From contig NZ_VRMJ01000025.1 of NCBI RefSeq assembly GCF_009832745.1, forward strand, positions 245,897-309,896: a stretch of 64,000 bases of DNA. The letters are read 5' to 3'. This stretch comes from Polaribacter septentrionalilitoris (GTDB lineage: Bacteria; Bacteroidota; Bacteroidia; Flavobacteriales; Flavobacteriaceae). Position 1 is the stretch's first letter; every line of letters begins with the position of its first letter. The translations under genes and the position numbers were made by a program. Of the stretch, positions 8,769-18,116 are shown one piece after another. The notes beneath the pieces are model-generated. The model made no database searches and was not told where the DNA came from. It was given only the letters and a program-made list of their open reading frames with translations.

Positions 8769-9086
8769 TTAAATGAAAACAGGTGGACCTCTTAATGAAA
8801 TCGAAAGTTGATAATGATTTTTTAAAAAATGATAATTATAAGTACTATTTTCTAGATAAATAGTTTTTGTAGGAATTTCAAAGTACTCTAAAGCTAAAAA
8901 AGGATTTCCTTGTTTTAAAAGATGTAAAGTACAGTCTGTATCTTTATCATGGATGTGATTCTCAATTTTAGAGGTACAAACAGTATGTTCATGATCTAAG
9001 AAATCATGAATAGAATTTATGGCTACTGGTACTAGAAATACAAGTAACAAAAAAGAAGCGATATGTCTCTTTATGTTTTCTATCAC
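8769..9086 (-). CDS. Small His/Cys-containing membrane or exported protein of the metal cassette
   Basis: A 105-residue protein with one hydrophobic segment (about 10-25) and a following region dense in potential metal ligands: His27, His32, His34, Cys37, His44, His46, Cys52 and His55. The C-terminus is SLRGPPVFI. Small proteins of this kind are common upstream of metal-type TonB receptors in Flavobacteria; whether this one senses, binds or chaperones metal is not known. The start is GTG (9084-9086); no nearby ATG gives an intact hydrophobic segment. It starts 2 bases after the terC stop codon and ends 36 bases before the receptor gene. Confidence 0.75.
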   Translation of the reverse strand: MIENIKRHIASFLLLVFLVPVAINSIHDFLDHEHTVCTSKIENHIHDKDTDCTLHLLKQGNPFLALEYFEIPTKTIYLENSTYNYHFLKNHYQLSISLRGPPVFI

Positions 9087-9088
9087 TG

Positions 9089-9859
9089 TTAATTCTCTTT
9101 TTTTCTAGATTTTAAATTTAATAATTCTACACCTAGTGAGAAAGCGATCGCAAAGTACAAATATCCTTTAGGAATAATCCCTACAGATTTGTTAAAAATT
9201 TTAGTGTGTGATAAATGTGCGCCTTCTGCAATTAACATAAATCCAATTAAAATTAAAAAAGATAAGGCTAGCATTTGTATAGTTGGATTTCTATGAACAA
9301 ACTGGTTAATAGGTTGAGAAAATATCATCATTACTATAATAGATAAAATTACAGCAATAATCATAATTATTAATGCCCCATCAATACCATTTGTCATACC
9401 AACAGCAGTTAAAATACTATCAAAAGAAAAAACAATATCTATTAATATAATTTGAATAATTACACTTTTAAAAGAAATTACTTTTGGTGTTTTAATTAGT
9501 TTTTTCTCTTCTGTGGTTTCTACTTTTTGTCGAATTTCTTTGGTGCTTTTGTATAAGAGAAATAATCCACCAAAAAATAAAATTAAACTTTGTCCAGTAA
9601 AATCAGATGTAAACCAACCCCAATCTATTTTTACAAAAGGATCTTTTAAAGCAATTAAATAAGATACACTAAACAATAATAAAATACGAGTTAACATTGC
9701 TAAAGTTAATCCCCAAAGAGTTGCTTTTTTAACTTTGTTTTTTGGGAGTTTATTTGCAGAAATTGAAATAAATATAACATTGTCAATTCCTAAAATAATT
9801 TCAAGAAAAGTCAATGTCAACAAGGCAACCCAAGTATCTGCGTTTGCAAAAATTTCCAT
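9089..9859 (-). CDS. TerC-family integral membrane protein
   Basis: A 256-residue protein with about seven to nine membrane segments. TM1 carries FLEIILGIDNVIFISI (acidic Glu20 and Asp26) and a later helix carries DIVFSFDSILTAVGM; paired acidic residues in these two repeats define the TerC fold. Family members are implicated in manganese efflux, loading of metal into exported enzymes, and tellurite resistance. It begins 1 base after the small lipoprotein stop and ends 2 bases before the His/Cys protein, so it sits at the junction of a purB unit and the metal cassette. A metal-homeostasis link fits that position but is inferred. Confidence 0.92.
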   Translation of the reverse strand: MEIFANADTWVALLTLTFLEIILGIDNVIFISISANKLPKNKVKKATLWGLTLAMLTRILLLFSVSYLIALKDPFVKIDWGWFTSDFTGQSLILFFGGLFLLYKSTKEIRQKVETTEEKKLIKTPKVISFKSVIIQIILIDIVFSFDSILTAVGMTNGIDGALIIMIIAVILSIIVMMIFSQPINQFVHRNPTIQMLALSFLILIGFMLIAEGAHLSHTKIFNKSVGIIPKGYLYFAIAFSLGVELLNLKSRKKEN

Positions 9860-9860
9860 G

Positions 9861-10280
9861 TTATTTTACTTTGTAAATCGTTCCGTCAGTTTTGTATTTA
9901 CTGTACCCAATTTTTGCAGAAAAATCGTAAGAATTTTCTTTTAATTTAGTGATTTGAACAAAAATAGGATCTTTATCCAATTCCTTTTTTGGGGACTTCA
10001 TTCGTAGCGTATAAAAGAAATTATTTTTCCATTTGATATATAATGTATCAATATGTTTTATTCTTTTTTCACCAGAAATACTATCGTTAGAAACACTTAC
10101 AATTTTTTCATATTCTTCAATTTGGAGACTATCTTTTCTTGTAATGATGGTTTTGCTATATCCATCACCAGCAGGAATTTCAAAAACTCCTTGTTTAAAT
10201 TGATCTGAATTATCCTTAATTTCTGACTTACAGGAATATAAAGCGATAAAAGCGATTAGTATTACTAATGTTTTTTTCAT
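9861..10280 (-). CDS. Small lipoprotein, conserved in Flavobacteria, function unknown
   Basis: A 139-residue protein with a clear lipoprotein signal (lipobox cysteine C17 in ALYSCKSE) and a beta-rich remainder with repeated short strands (KTIITRKDSLQIEEYE, HIDTLYIKWKNNFFYTLRM). Related proteins in Flavobacteria are sometimes labelled DNA topoisomerase IV; nothing in this sequence supports that name. Its ATG shares one base with the purB stop codon (TAATG), so it is translationally coupled to purB, and TerC follows 1 base after its stop. Confidence 0.8.
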   Translation of the reverse strand: MKKTLVILIAFIALYSCKSEIKDNSDQFKQGVFEIPAGDGYSKTIITRKDSLQIEEYEKIVSVSNDSISGEKRIKHIDTLYIKWKNNFFYTLRMKSPKKELDKDPIFVQITKLKENSYDFSAKIGYSKYKTDGTIYKVK

Positions 10281-11623
10281 TAAATACCGGTATAATTTGC
10301 TGGAGTTATTGCTTTTAATTCTTTTTTGATTTCTGTAGAAACTTCTAAAGTATCAATAAAATTAGCAATAGACTCTTGATTTATTTTAGCATTGGTTCTA
10401 GTTAGTCCTTTTAAAGCTTCATAAGGATTTGGATATGCCTCACGTCTTAAAATGGTCTGAATTGCCTCTGCTACAACAGCCCAATTATTTTCTAAATCAT
10501 CTTCAAACTTCTGTTTGTTTAATAACAATTTATTTAAGCCTTTTAAGGTAGAAGTAAAACCAATAATGGTATGACCAAAAGGAACACCAACATTACGTAA
10601 AACAGTACTATCTGTTAAATCACGTTGCAAACGAGAAATTGGTAATTTTGCAGAAAGATGTTCAAAAATTGCGTTTGCGATTCCTAAATTTCCTTCTGAG
10701 TTTTCAAAATCAATAGGGTTTACTTTATGTGGCATAGCAGAAGAACCTACTTCCCCTTTTTTAATTTTCTGCTTAAAGTAATCCATAGAAACATAGGTCC
10801 AGAAATCTCTATCTAAATCAATAATAATGGTGTTGATACGTTTTAAAGTATCAAACAACGCAGCCATATGATCGTAATGTTCTATTTGAGTTGTTGGAAA
10901 AGAATGTTGTAAACCTAATTTTTCTTGTACAAATTCAGTTCCAAAAGCCTTCCAATCAATTGTAGGATAAGCTACTTTATGAGCATTATAATTACCAGTT
11001 GCGCCACCAAATTTTGCAGCACTTGGTATATCATTTAATAAATTGAATTGTTCTTTTAAACGTACAACAAAAACATCAATCTCTTTTCCTAAACGTGTTG
11101 GAGATGCAGGCTGACCATGTGTTCTTGCCAACATAGAAATGTCAGACCACTCAATCACTAACTCTTGTAATTTCTTTAAAACTTCAAGATATTGAGGTAC
11201 AAAAACATCGTTCATTGCTTCTTTAATCGAAAGCGGAACTGCAGTATTGTTAATGTCTTGAGACGTCAAGCCAAAGTGAATAAACTCTTTGTCTTTTTGT
11301 AACCCTAAAGCATCAAATTTTTCTTTGATAAAATACTCAACCGCTTTTACATCGTGATTGGTGATTTTTTCAATATCTTTTATTTTTTGAGCATCATCAG
11401 CATTAAAGTTAATATAAATTTTACGTAAATCTTCAAACAAATCTGTATTAAAATTAGCCAATTGTGGTAGCGGAATTTCACAAAGTGCAATAAAATATTC
11501 TATTTCAACGCGAACACGATATTTTATTAAAGCTTCTTCAGAAAAATAGTTTGCTAATTTATCAATTTTACCTCTGTAACGACCATCAATAGGAGAGATG
11601 GCATTTAATTGTGTGATGTTCAT
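10280..11623 (-). CDS. purB: Adenylosuccinate lyase PurB
   Basis: Catalyses two fumarate-releasing steps in purine biosynthesis: SAICAR to AICAR, and adenylosuccinate to AMP. The 447-residue protein carries ISPIDGRYR near the N-terminus, the catalytic-histidine region ARTHGQPASPT, and the fumarase/aspartase-superfamily signature GSSAMPHKVNPIDFEN. I start it at the ATG at 11621-11623 (MNITQLNAIS). A longer frame from a TTG at 11662 would run across the TATTTTTG promoter element and is rejected. The stop overlaps the next gene by one base. Confidence 0.97.
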   Translation of the reverse strand: MNITQLNAISPIDGRYRGKIDKLANYFSEEALIKYRVRVEIEYFIALCEIPLPQLANFNTDLFEDLRKIYINFNADDAQKIKDIEKITNHDVKAVEYFIKEKFDALGLQKDKEFIHFGLTSQDINNTAVPLSIKEAMNDVFVPQYLEVLKKLQELVIEWSDISMLARTHGQPASPTRLGKEIDVFVVRLKEQFNLLNDIPSAAKFGGATGNYNAHKVAYPTIDWKAFGTEFVQEKLGLQHSFPTTQIEHYDHMAALFDTLKRINTIIIDLDRDFWTYVSMDYFKQKIKKGEVGSSAMPHKVNPIDFENSEGNLGIANAIFEHLSAKLPISRLQRDLTDSTVLRNVGVPFGHTIIGFTSTLKGLNKLLLNKQKFEDDLENNWAVVAEAIQTILRREAYPNPYEALKGLTRTNAKINQESIANFIDTLEVSTEIKKELKAITPANYTGI

Positions 11624-11644
11624 TTTTAGTTCTGTTGTTAACTG

Positions 11645-11652
11645 CAAAAATA
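11645..11652 (-). promoter_or_regulatory. Putative -7 promoter element of purB
   Basis: TATTTTTG on the minus strand, matching TAnnTTTG, 22 bases before the purB ATG. It decides against the upstream TTG start. Confidence 0.5.
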
Positions 11653-11667
11653 GGCATTTCAATAGAT

Positions 11668-12255
11668 TTATAAACGGGTTTTTTGATGTTTTTCTATCAA
11701 CTCTAAAATATGTCTACCTCTTGCTTTTGTACCTTTACTTTCATGAATAATTTTGGTTTCAATGATGTGTTTTAATTCAGGATGAATCCAATCTCGTTTT
11801 AAACCAAATAAATATAGAGTTGTCATTGTATAGGCTCTCACAGCAATTTTTTGAGGTGTGATTAACCAATCAAATCCAGTTTCTACAATATTATCAATTT
11901 GTTGTACAGTGAGTTCTTTTTTTATTTGATTCTCATGTTTAAAAAAATATGCTTCAGCCAAGTGTTCACAAATTTTAGCACAAGGTCTTATAGCACTATC
12001 AAATTTTAAAGTTGATATGTTTTCTGAGAATTCATCCAAATGCGGAATCATCCATTCTAAATTATGATGAGTACAAATCCATTCTAAAATCCAAGCTGCT
12101 TTGATTGATGTTTTATGATCCACATCAAAAGTTATGTAAATTAAATCTTTAAATAAATTTTGATTTTCTAGCACAATATTTGCCACTCTTTGCCTGTTTT
12201 CTTTTTTAGCATTCTCTATGTTATTGAGTTGTTCTGTTAAAAAAAGTATACTCAT
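11668..12255 (-). CDS. HEAT/ARM-like helical protein, function unknown
   Basis: A 195-residue soluble, all-helical protein. Segments such as HKTSIKAAWILEWICTHH and KIAVRAYTMTTLYLFGLKRDW look like degenerate HEAT repeats, i.e. a curved helical scaffold. No catalytic motif or membrane segment is visible. It precedes purB on the same strand with a 44-base gap that contains the purB promoter element. I do not recognise a function; the closeness to purB may be conserved but implies no enzyme activity. Confidence 0.75.
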   Translation of the reverse strand: MSILFLTEQLNNIENAKKENRQRVANIVLENQNLFKDLIYITFDVDHKTSIKAAWILEWICTHHNLEWMIPHLDEFSENISTLKFDSAIRPCAKICEHLAEAYFFKHENQIKKELTVQQIDNIVETGFDWLITPQKIAVRAYTMTTLYLFGLKRDWIHPELKHIIETKIIHESKGTKARGRHILELIEKHQKTRL

Positions 12256-12297
12256 TTTGGTACGATTAATGTATATTTACTCAAAAATTGGATATCA

Positions 12298-13014
12298 ATG
12301 ATAAATATAAAAAGACTACTTTTTGTTTTTCCTTTTTTGGTCTGTTTTTTTCTCTCTTTTAATGGTTTTTCTCAAAAAATCAATCAGTTTGATAAAAATG
12401 GAAAAAGAACTGGTATTTGGAAAAAATATTATCCGAACAAAAGAATACGGTATTCAGGTCAATTTGAAAACGGAAAAGAAGTTGGAGTTTTTAAGTTTTA
12501 CGACATTACTGAGTCAAAATTTCCTGTCATTGTAAAAACTTTTTTTGAACAATCAGATTCTTTATTTGTTCAGTTTTATACCTTAAAAGGTAAAATTCAG
12601 ACAGAAGGTGTTATTAATGGAAAAAAACGAGTTGGAAATTGGAAATATTTCTATCCTGATGGAACATTAATGTCTGAAGAAAATTATAAAGATGGGAAAT
12701 TAGAAGGGGAACAATTGGTGTATTATCCAGATGGACAAGTAACTGAATTTGCAATTTACAAGGATGGAAAATTAGATGGAGTAGTGAGTAAATATTCTAG
12801 TAAAGGCATCTTGATTGAAGAAATTACTTACAAAAATGGAAAGCCAAATGGTTTGGCAAAATACTTTGAACTTAATGGTGATTTAAAAGAAACAGGTCAT
12901 TATAAAGATGGTAAACGAATTGGTAAATGGGAGTTTTATATGGATGGTGAAATTTCCACAAAAAAAGACAAGAAGAAACAAAGTTCTTTCACGAAGAAAA
13001 AAGAGAATAAATAA
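12298..13014 (+). CDS. Exported MORN-repeat protein
   Basis: A 238-residue protein with a signal peptide (about 1-25, ending near GFSQ) followed by about seven copies of a MORN-type repeat (YPNKRIRYSGQFENGKEVGVF, YPDGTLMSEENYKDGKLEGE, YPDGQVTEFAIYKDGKLDGV and so on), about 23 residues each, and a Lys-rich C-terminus. Such proteins are frequently named YwqK-family antitoxins in databases; the signal peptide and lack of a toxin neighbour argue against that role. Probably an envelope protein with a repeat scaffold; partner unknown. Confidence 0.85.
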   Translation: MINIKRLLFVFPFLVCFFLSFNGFSQKINQFDKNGKRTGIWKKYYPNKRIRYSGQFENGKEVGVFKFYDITESKFPVIVKTFFEQSDSLFVQFYTLKGKIQTEGVINGKKRVGNWKYFYPDGTLMSEENYKDGKLEGEQLVYYPDGQVTEFAIYKDGKLDGVVSKYSSKGILIEEITYKNGKPNGLAKYFELNGDLKETGHYKDGKRIGKWEFYMDGEISTKKDKKKQSSFTKKKENK

Positions 13015-13090
13015 TTTAAAACTTTAATTACGATTTTTTTTTTCAATTTATACATCAAATTTTTCAAAGTGTAAATCATTAACAAAGTTG

Positions 13091-13098
13091 TAACTTTG
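13091..13098 (+). promoter_or_regulatory. Putative -7 promoter element of mnmA
   Basis: TAACTTTG matches TAnnTTTG and ends 18 bases before the mnmA ATG. It overlaps a TTG (13096-13098) that would otherwise look like a start. Confidence 0.5.
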
Positions 13099-13116
13099 CA
13101 TTCTCAAAAATACAAA

Positions 13117-14304
13117 ATGAAACGAGTAGTTGTTGGTCTTTCTGGTGGCGTAGATAGTAGTGTTACTGCATATTTGCTTAAGGAACAAGGGTATGAAGTT
13201 ATTGGTCTTTTTATGAAAAATTGGCACGATGATTCTGTTACCATTTCTAATGAATGTCCTTGGTTAGAAGATAGTAATGATGCAATGATTGTTGCTGAAA
13301 AACTCGGAATTCCCTTTCAAGTGGTTGATTTAAGCGAACAATACAAAGAACGTATTGTAGATTATATGTTTGATGAATATTCTAAAGGAAGAACTCCAAA
13401 TCCTGATGTGTTGTGTAACAGAGAGATCAAGTTTGATGTTTTTATGGATATTGCCCTAAAATTAGGAGCAGATTATGTGGCTACTGGTCATTATTGTAGA
13501 AAAGGAGAAGAAATCATCAATAGTCAACCTGTTTATAAATTATTAGCTGGTAAAGATACCAATAAAGATCAGTCTTATTTTTTATGTCAGCTTTCTCAAG
13601 AGCAATTGGCAAAAGCATTGTTTCCTATTGGAGAATTGACAAAACCAGAAGTTAGAGAAATTGCCAAAGAAGCCGATTTAATTACAGCCGAAAAGAAAGA
13701 TTCTCAAGGATTGTGTTTTATAGGAAAAGTACGTTTACCAGAATTTTTACAACAAAAACTACAACCTAAAGAAGGTGAAATAGTAACCATTCCTGCTAAT
13801 TTTACAGCGTACACAAAACCAATTCCAAAGTTTGAAAACAAGGAAGCTGAGTTGAATTATTTTTCAACTAAATTCTCCTATAATAAAAATGATGGAAAAG
13901 TAGTAGGGAAACATCAAGGAGCACATTATTTTACTAAAGGTCAACGTAAAGGATTAAATGTTGGAGGTACAAAAGAAGCATTATATGTTATAGAAACAGA
14001 TGTTTATGAAAATGTAATTTATACTGGAGAAGGCAAAAATCATCAAGGACTATACAGAAATGTTTTGTTTGTTTCTAATGAAGAAATTCATTGGATTCGT
14101 GAAGATTTGGCTTTAAAATCAGGCGAAATAATGGAAGTTGATGCAAGAATACGATATAGACAAACTTTAGAAAAAGCAACTTTGTACAAAGTAGATAATG
14201 GTTTATACGTTGAGTTTGAAAATAAACAATCTGCCATACAAGAAGGACAGTTTGTAGCATGGTATAAAAATGAAGAATTATTAGGTTCTGGTGTAATTTC
14301 TTAA
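13117..14304 (+). CDS. mnmA: tRNA-specific 2-thiouridylase MnmA
   Basis: Makes the 2-thio group of s2U34 in Lys, Glu and Gln tRNAs, using persulfide sulfur and ATP. The 395-residue protein starts [15 protein letters not shown] with the PP-loop at 8-16. The catalytic cysteine pair is visible: C100 in [12 protein letters not shown] and C200 in [16 protein letters not shown] (122-128) and the [12 protein letters not shown] segment are also typical. I use the ATG at 13117; the TTG at 13096 lies in a promoter element. It is followed by a secreted protease gene after 34 bases. Confidence 0.97.
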   Translation: MKRVVVGLSGGVDSSVTAYLLKEQGYEVIGLFMKNWHDDSVTISNECPWLEDSNDAMIVAEKLGIPFQVVDLSEQYKERIVDYMFDEYSKGRTPNPDVLCNREIKFDVFMDIALKLGADYVATGHYCRKGEEIINSQPVYKLLAGKDTNKDQSYFLCQLSQEQLAKALFPIGELTKPEVREIAKEADLITAEKKDSQGLCFIGKVRLPEFLQQKLQPKEGEIVTIPANFTAYTKPIPKFENKEAELNYFSTKFSYNKNDGKVVGKHQGAHYFTKGQRKGLNVGGTKEALYVIETDVYENVIYTGEGKNHQGLYRNVLFVSNEEIHWIREDLALKSGEIMEVDARIRYRQTLEKATLYKVDNGLYVEFENKQSAIQEGQFVAWYKNEELLGSGVIS

Positions 14305-14338
14305 CAATTATAAATTAAAAAAACAGTAATTTAGTTGA

Positions 14339-16015
14339 ATGAAGAAATTAATACTTTTTTTATTCACAGTTACTTTCTTTACTTCATTTTCTCAAACTGA
14401 GGATGCTTGGTTATTTTTAAAAGATAAGCCTAATAAAACGAGTTACTTAAATAACCCTTTAACAATGCTTTCTCAAAGGGCATTAGATAGAAGAGCAAAT
14501 TTAAACATCTCTTTAGATTCTTTGGATGTACCAATTGATGAAAACTATTACAACCTACTTAAAAAAGAATCAAAAATTACAATTTTAGGCAAATCCAAAT
14601 GGTTAAATGCGGTTCATATTCAAGGAGAAGTTGATGATATTCAGAATTTAATTACAAGTTACAGCTTTATTAAAAATATTGAATTTGCAAATAAATCTTT
14701 GAACACTTCAGGAAAATCATCTTCAACATCAAAAAATATACTTCCAAATCATTATAAAAAATTTAGTAAAACCACTTCAAGTTTTAATTATGGTGATGCA
14801 GAAAATCAAATAAAAATGTTAAGAGGAGATTTTCTTCATAATCAAGGTTTAACAGGCGAAAACCAAATCATTGCAGTCATAGATGCAGGCTTTCTTAATG
14901 TGAATACTCTAGATGCTTTTCAAAGAATAAGAGAAAATAACCAAATTTTGGGCGGCTATAACTTTGCTGATAGAAATGAGAATATTTATTCCAGAGACAG
15001 TCATGGGACTCATGTTTTATCTGCTATTTCAGGATATATTAAAGATAAATTTACAGGAACAGCACCAGATGCCAAATTTTATTTATTCATTTCAGAAATG
15101 GTAGAATCTGAAACCGTTTTAGAAGAAACGTTATGGGTTGAAGCAGCTGAAAGATCAGATAGTTTAGGGGTTGATGTAATTAACACTTCACTGGGTTATA
15201 CCACATTTGATAATCCAGAACATAACCATTCTTATGCTGATATGGATGGAAAAACTACCTTTATTTCCAGAGGCGCTGAAATTGCGGCTTCCAGAGGAAT
15301 GTTGTTGGTGAATTCAGCAGGTAATAGTGGTGGTGGTTCTTGGAAATATATTGGAGCACCAGCAGATGCACCTTCTGTAATTACTGTAGGAGCTGTAGAT
15401 GCATCAAGAAATATAGCTTCATTTAGCTCTTTTGGACCAACATCAGATGGAAGAATAAAACCAGAAATTTTAGGGCAAGGCCAGAGTCCTGCTGTAATTA
15501 ATTATAGTACTGGAGAGGGTATGACATCATCAAGTGGAACCTCGTTTTCTTCTCCTATTATTGCTGGTTTGATTGCTTGTTTAAATCAGAATCAAGGATT
15601 TGCATTAAAATCCTCAAAAAAAACAGTAGACAATTTTAATAATTACTTAAAGCAATCTGTATATGAATCTGCAGATATGTTCGATAACCCACAAGATCAA
15701 CACGGATATGGAATTCCAAATTTTGAAATTGCATTGAACAATTATATCGCTTCAATAGCTGCTGTAAATGATAGTTCTATTACAGAATTAAAAGTTTATC
15801 CAAATCCAATAACAAGTACATTTACAATTTCTATTGATAACCAAAACAAGAATGATTATACTGCTCAAATATTTAATCTTTTAGGAAAAAAAGTTTTAGA
15901 TATAAAGAATATAAATTCTAGAATTATTGATGTTTCTACTATAGATAAAGGTGTTTATTTGCTAAAAATATCGAGTGCACATCAATACAGAACTTTAAAA
16001 TTGATAAAAAAATAA
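14339..16015 (+). CDS. Secreted subtilisin-like serine protease with type IX sorting domain
   Basis: A 558-residue exported S8 peptidase. Signal peptide 1-18 (ending FTSFSQ), an inhibitor-like propeptide region (about 20-150), then the catalytic domain: Asp182 (AVIDAGF), His222 (DSHGTHV), oxyanion Asn329 (SAGNSGG) and Ser402 (SSGTSFSSP). The C-terminal about 75 residues (LKVYPNPITSTFTI to KGVYLLKISS...LKLIKK) form a type A T9SS sorting domain, so the protein should cross the outer membrane via the Por/Gld secretion system. The stop codon shares one base with the next ATG (TAATG). Confidence 0.95.
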   Translation: MKKLILFLFTVTFFTSFSQTEDAWLFLKDKPNKTSYLNNPLTMLSQRALDRRANLNISLDSLDVPIDENYYNLLKKESKITILGKSKWLNAVHIQGEVDDIQNLITSYSFIKNIEFANKSLNTSGKSSSTSKNILPNHYKKFSKTTSSFNYGDAENQIKMLRGDFLHNQGLTGENQIIAVIDAGFLNVNTLDAFQRIRENNQILGGYNFADRNENIYSRDSHGTHVLSAISGYIKDKFTGTAPDAKFYLFISEMVESETVLEETLWVEAAERSDSLGVDVINTSLGYTTFDNPEHNHSYADMDGKTTFISRGAEIAASRGMLLVNSAGNSGGGSWKYIGAPADAPSVITVGAVDASRNIASFSSFGPTSDGRIKPEILGQGQSPAVINYSTGEGMTSSSGTSFSSPIIAGLIACLNQNQGFALKSSKKTVDNFNNYLKQSVYESADMFDNPQDQHGYGIPNFEIALNNYIASIAAVNDSSITELKVYPNPITSTFTISIDNQNKNDYTAQIFNLLGKKVLDIKNINSRIIDVSTIDKGVYLLKISSAHQYRTLKLIKK

Positions 16016-16950
16016 TGGAAAACACCATCACTCAACTTTTTAATATCGATTATCCAATAATACAAGGAGGAATGGTTTGGGTTTCTGGATGGAAACTCGC
16101 ATCAGCTGTATCAAATTCGGGTGGTCTAGGCTTAATTGGTGCAGGTTCTATGTATCCAGAAGTATTGAGAGAGCATATACAAAAATGTAAAAAAGCTACC
16201 GATAAACCTTTTGGTGTTAATGTGCCAATGTTGTATCCAGATATTGAAAAAATAATGGAGATTATTATAGAGGAAGGGGTTAAGGTAGTTTTTACATCTG
16301 CTGGTAATCCTAAGACATGGACATCTTTTTTAAAAGAAAAAGGAATTACGGTGGTTCATGTTGTAAGCTCAGTAAAATTTGCATTAAAAGCAGAAATTGC
16401 AGGAGTAGACGCAGTTGTTTGTGAAGGATTTGAAGCTGGAGGCCATAATGGACGTGAGGAAACCACAACGTTTACTTTGATTCCTATGGTAAAAGAACAA
16501 GTAAAAATCCCTGTAATTGCTGCAGGAGGAGTTGGTTCTGGAAAAGCAATGTTAGCTGCTATGGTTTTGGGTGCAGATGGTGTACAAATTGGAAGTAGAT
16601 TTGCAGCAACAGAAGAATCTTCTGCACATCAAAAATTTAAAGATGTAATTGTTGATGTAAAAGATGGTGATACTCATTTAACGTTAAAAGAATTGGCTCC
16701 TGTTAGATTGGTAAAGAACAACTTTTATAATGAAGTGCAGGAATTGTATCAACAAAACCCAACTAAAGAGCAATTAAAAGAATTGTTAGGAAGAGCACGT
16801 GCTAAAAAAGGAATGTTTGAAGGTGATTTAGAAAATGGTGAATTAGAAATTGGTCAGGTTGCAGGATTAATTCATGATATTAAATCTGCTAAAGAGGTTT
16901 TAAATGAAATCATAAATGAGTTTCATGTCACAAAAAAACTTCTTTGTTAG
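16015..16950 (+). CDS. NAD(P)H-dependent flavin oxidoreductase, nitronate monooxygenase/FabK family
   Basis: A 311-residue TIM-barrel FMN enzyme. The N-terminal YPIIQGGMVWVSGWKLASAVSNSGGLGLIGAG and the phosphate-binding AAGGVGSGKAMLAAMVLGADGVQIGSRF define the 2-nitropropane dioxygenase-like fold. The catalytic-type histidine lies in EAGGHNGRE. The family contains nitronate monooxygenases and the enoyl-ACP reductase FabK; sequence alone does not settle which. The one-base overlap with the protease stop implies co-transcription, although a functional link is not obvious. It converges with the next gene, overlapping by 4 bases. Confidence 0.88.
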   Translation: MENTITQLFNIDYPIIQGGMVWVSGWKLASAVSNSGGLGLIGAGSMYPEVLREHIQKCKKATDKPFGVNVPMLYPDIEKIMEIIIEEGVKVVFTSAGNPKTWTSFLKEKGITVVHVVSSVKFALKAEIAGVDAVVCEGFEAGGHNGREETTTFTLIPMVKEQVKIPVIAAGGVGSGKAMLAAMVLGADGVQIGSRFAATEESSAHQKFKDVIVDVKDGDTHLTLKELAPVRLVKNNFYNEVQELYQQNPTKEQLKELLGRARAKKGMFEGDLENGELEIGQVAGLIHDIKSAKEVLNEIINEFHVTKKLLC

Positions 16951-17171
16951 TTGCCTTTTTTTAACTTCTTAAATCTAGTTATTCCAGCATAAATCACAAA
17001 TGCACCAAATAAAACTCTAAAAAACAGGTAGATAAATTTATTTTTTGTTTCAAAACCCAAGAGTATATAATAACTTTCTTTTTCTGAAGAAAAGTTGGTG
17101 AATCCTTTTACAATTAATATAAATCCTACGATATAATATACATAAGGAAGTATTTTATTTACAGTATTCAT
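16947..17171 (-). CDS. Small membrane protein, two helices, unknown function
   Basis: A 74-residue protein with two hydrophobic segments (about 8-24 and 47-64) and a basic C-terminus (RFKKLKKGN). It starts 2 bases after the stop of the lytic transglycosylase gene, so it is probably co-transcribed with it. It overlaps the convergent flavin oxidoreductase by 4 bases at the stop codons. No family recognised. Confidence 0.65.
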   Translation of the reverse strand: MNTVNKILPYVYYIVGFILIVKGFTNFSSEKESYYILLGFETKNKFIYLFFRVLFGAFVIYAGITRFKKLKKGN

Positions 17172-17173
17172 AA

Positions 17174-18073
17174 CTAGATAGGTATCTTAATTTTATATAG
17201 TTTTCTACTTTTATTATTTAATTTATTTTCTCTTAACCAAGGATTGTGAATTTTGAGTTCTTTGTAAGTAATTCCAAATTTTTTTGCAAATGAAGCAATA
17301 TTAGTAATTACAGTGTCAACTTTTACAGTTCTAGTTTTAGGTAAGGTGTATAAATCCTCTTCATCATAAACAAAACCATATTTTTCAGGATTAGAAATCA
17401 CCTCTTTTAAAGCTATGATTCTAAACACATACCTTTCAGTTTCATCAGGTAATAAAGCATCGTAATAACTATTAACCTGTTGTGTCTTTAGTCTTTTAGC
17501 AACACCGTAGTTACCTGCATTATATGCAGCAGCAGCTAGTGTCCAAGAACCAAACCTTTCTTTTGATTTTTTTAGGTATTCAGCTGCAACTTTAGTTGAT
17601 TTATCAATGTTATAACGTTCATCAACATTTCTGTTAATTTCAAGGCCATATTCCTTTCCTGTTGCTTTCATAAAGTGCCACATTCCTGCTGCTCCAGCAG
17701 AAGAAGTTTCATCTATAAAAGCACTTTCAGCTAAAGCTAAAAATTTAAAATCGTCTGGTAAACCATACTTTTTTAACAAGGGCTCTAGTATAGGGAAATA
17801 TTTATTTGCTCTTTTTATCAATAACAAACCATTAGATTGCCAATAGGTATTTACCAAAAGCTCTCTGTCCATTCTTTCTTTAATATCAGGGTTTTCTAAA
17901 GGAACTCTCTCTCCTGCAAGATTCAAATTTTTAGGGAGTTTTAAAGCTTTTATTTTATAAGTTTGATGTGTACTTGATTTTGGCTCAGTTGTGTTTTTAT
18001 CAATAGCATTAATAAAAAAAACAGTAATACATACAATACTTAATAACGATAGAAAACGTAGTGATTTGTTCAT
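17174..18073 (-). CDS. Membrane-bound lytic murein transglycosylase, MltD-like
   Basis: Cleaves the glycan strands of peptidoglycan, forming 1,6-anhydromuramyl ends. The 299-residue protein has an N-terminal signal or anchor (about 7-24), then an SLT (family 1) catalytic domain with LALAESAFIDETSSAGAAGMWHFM, catalytic Glu116, and AAAAYNAGNYGVAKRL. The C-terminal 55 residues (DTVITNIASFAKKFGITYKELKIHNPWL) look like one degenerate LysM. It is shorter than E. coli MltD, which has two LysM repeats. It is followed at 2 bases by a small membrane protein gene. Confidence 0.92.
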   Translation of the reverse strand: MNKSLRFLSLLSIVCITVFFINAIDKNTTEPKSSTHQTYKIKALKLPKNLNLAGERVPLENPDIKERMDRELLVNTYWQSNGLLLIKRANKYFPILEPLLKKYGLPDDFKFLALAESAFIDETSSAGAAGMWHFMKATGKEYGLEINRNVDERYNIDKSTKVAAEYLKKSKERFGSWTLAAAAYNAGNYGVAKRLKTQQVNSYYDALLPDETERYVFRIIALKEVISNPEKYGFVYDEEDLYTLPKTRTVKVDTVITNIASFAKKFGITYKELKIHNPWLRENKLNNKSRKLYKIKIPI

Positions 18074-18116
18074 ATTTATACAATTTATACCATAAAAATA
18101 TGAAAATGTAGGTGTA

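Noticed and set aside
9861..10280. Naming this lipoprotein DNA topoisomerase IV
   Set aside because: A 139-residue lipobox protein with no topoisomerase motif; the name is a database artefact.
12298..13014. Antitoxin of a toxin-antitoxin pair (YwqK label)
   Set aside because: It has a signal peptide and MORN repeats, and no toxin gene is adjacent.
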